A stretch of DNA of 33,011 nucleotides from an uncultured Lachnospiraceae bacterium (GTDB taxonomy: Bacteria > Bacillota > Clostridia > Lachnospirales > Lachnospiraceae): the NCBI GenBank assembly GCA_946629665.1, contig CAMOYC010000008.1, positions 1 through 33,011 on the forward strand. Direction: 5' to 3'. A program made the translations under genes and the position numbers. Shown here one piece after another: positions 32,587-33,011 of the stretch. The notes below the pieces were generated by a model. That model made no database searches. It worked only from the letters and a program-made list of their open reading frames with translations, and had not been told where the DNA came from. Within the stretch, counting starts at the first letter, position 1. Every line of letters starts with the position of its first letter.

Positions 32587-33011
32587 ATGAGTGACAGAGA
32601 AGATGGACGCCAGGGTGATCCCATTCAGAATTCAGAGGGAAGAACAGGAGATTCTTCAAATTCCCAGGGCGTTATCATAATGCCAAACATAAATAATAAT
32701 AAGGCAGGAAAGCCGAGACCGCCGGCATCTGATTCCTCTAAAAGGAAGAGATCGACTTCTGCTTCGTCCGGAAAAAGGACGTCTGCTTCGGCTTCACGGG
32801 GAAAGAGAAGACCTTCATCGGCCGGCAGCACGGGAAGGAAAAGGTCATCATCCAGACCTTCATCGGCCTCCCCGGGCAAGAAAAGACCGCCATCGGATTC
32901 AGCCGGAAAGAAAGGTCAGACTTCGGCCGCGATCGACAGAAAGACTTCGACATCCGCCACGGCAGAGAGAAGACCGCCTTTAAGCGATGAGGAGAGGAAG
33001 AAAGCTTTTGC
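32587..33011 (+). CDS. N-terminus of a basic, low-complexity protein (cut by window end)
   Basis: Open from ATG 32587 to the window edge (141 codons, no stop). GGAGGAG (32572-32578) lies eight bases before the ATG, and a promoter precedes it, so this is a real gene start. Residues 1-40 are polar. Residues about 41-125 are rich in Ser, Lys, Arg and Pro and repeat a degenerate S-x-G-K-[KR]-R-[PT]-x-S-[SA] unit at least five times (SGKRTSAS, RGKRRPSS, TGRKRSSS, PGKKRPPS, AGKKGQTS). The stretch is probably disordered. Such basic cytoplasmic tails occur before the membrane helix of LytR-CpsA-Psr and penicillin-binding proteins, and similar repeats occur in histone-H1-like nucleoid proteins. Nothing here decides between these. 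Confidence 0.8.
   Translation, partial: MSDREDGRQGDPIQNSEGRTGDSSNSQGVIIMPNINNNKAGKPRPPASDSSKRKRSTSASSGKRTSASASRGKRRPSSAGSTGRKRSSSRPSSASPGKKRPPSDSAGKKGQTSAAIDRKTSTSATAERRPPLSDEERKKAF

Overview
The window looks like chromosome from a Gram-positive Clostridia, most likely a Lachnospiraceae-type organism. Evidence: a PolC-type replicative polymerase with a fused proofreading exonuclease, a CIRCE heat-shock operator, an OmpR-type response regulator and kinase of VanRS flavour, strong AGGAGG ribosome sites, several TTG start codons, and an RNase P RNA. The taxon is inferred from gene content, not from a database match. No tRNA, rRNA, CRISPR array, phage or insertion-sequence gene was seen.

Layout. 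(1) 1-2178, plus strand: HAD phosphatase, YdcF-like membrane protein and SurE nucleotidase, overlapping. (2) 2323-3357: DAHP synthase with its own promoter and a very strong terminator. (3) 3358-4284: a 0.9 kb gene-free stretch holding two diverged copies of a hairpin-forming repeat, then a CIRCE-controlled promoter. (4) 4285-5936: Hsp20 and a class B J-domain protein, separated by a GNRA-capped terminator/attenuator. (5) 6038-7323: Nudix hydrolase and a convergent secreted NlpC/P60 hydrolase. (6) 7553-11667, minus strand: a CNNM/CorC membrane protein followed by a 925-aa protein whose C-terminus is a degenerate McrB-like AAA+ domain. (7) 11810-18444, plus strand: a HAD-oxidoreductase fusion, a sigma-70-like protein without region 4, DnaG, TrmK and a membrane-anchored NlpC/P60 protein, nearly contiguous. 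(8) about 18515-18864, minus strand: rnpB. (9) 19044-25240, plus strand: response regulator, histidine kinase, large membrane protein, degenerate ABC ATPase and ABC-2-type permease. (10) 25351-32511: threonine synthase, the primary sigma factor RpoD and PolC. (11) 32587 to the edge: N-terminus of a very basic, repetitive protein.

How it fits together. The window mixes replication and transcription housekeeping (DnaG, PolC, RpoD, RNase P RNA, TrmK), stress response (CIRCE, Hsp20, J-protein), cell-envelope work (two related NlpC/P60 hydrolases, and a two-component system in line with an export-like complex) and metabolism (DAHP synthase, threonine synthase, SurE).

The most unusual theme is three proteins that keep a recognisable fold but appear to have lost its key residues: the McrB-like AAA+ protein (7553-10330), the sigma-like protein next to dnaG (13555-14325), and the ABC ATPase (23399-24304). 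Each sits in a tidy, intact operon with good ribosome sites, so they look like retained pseudo-enzymes or regulators rather than decaying genes. The paired hairpin repeats at 3465-4081 are the best non-coding candidate for something undescribed.
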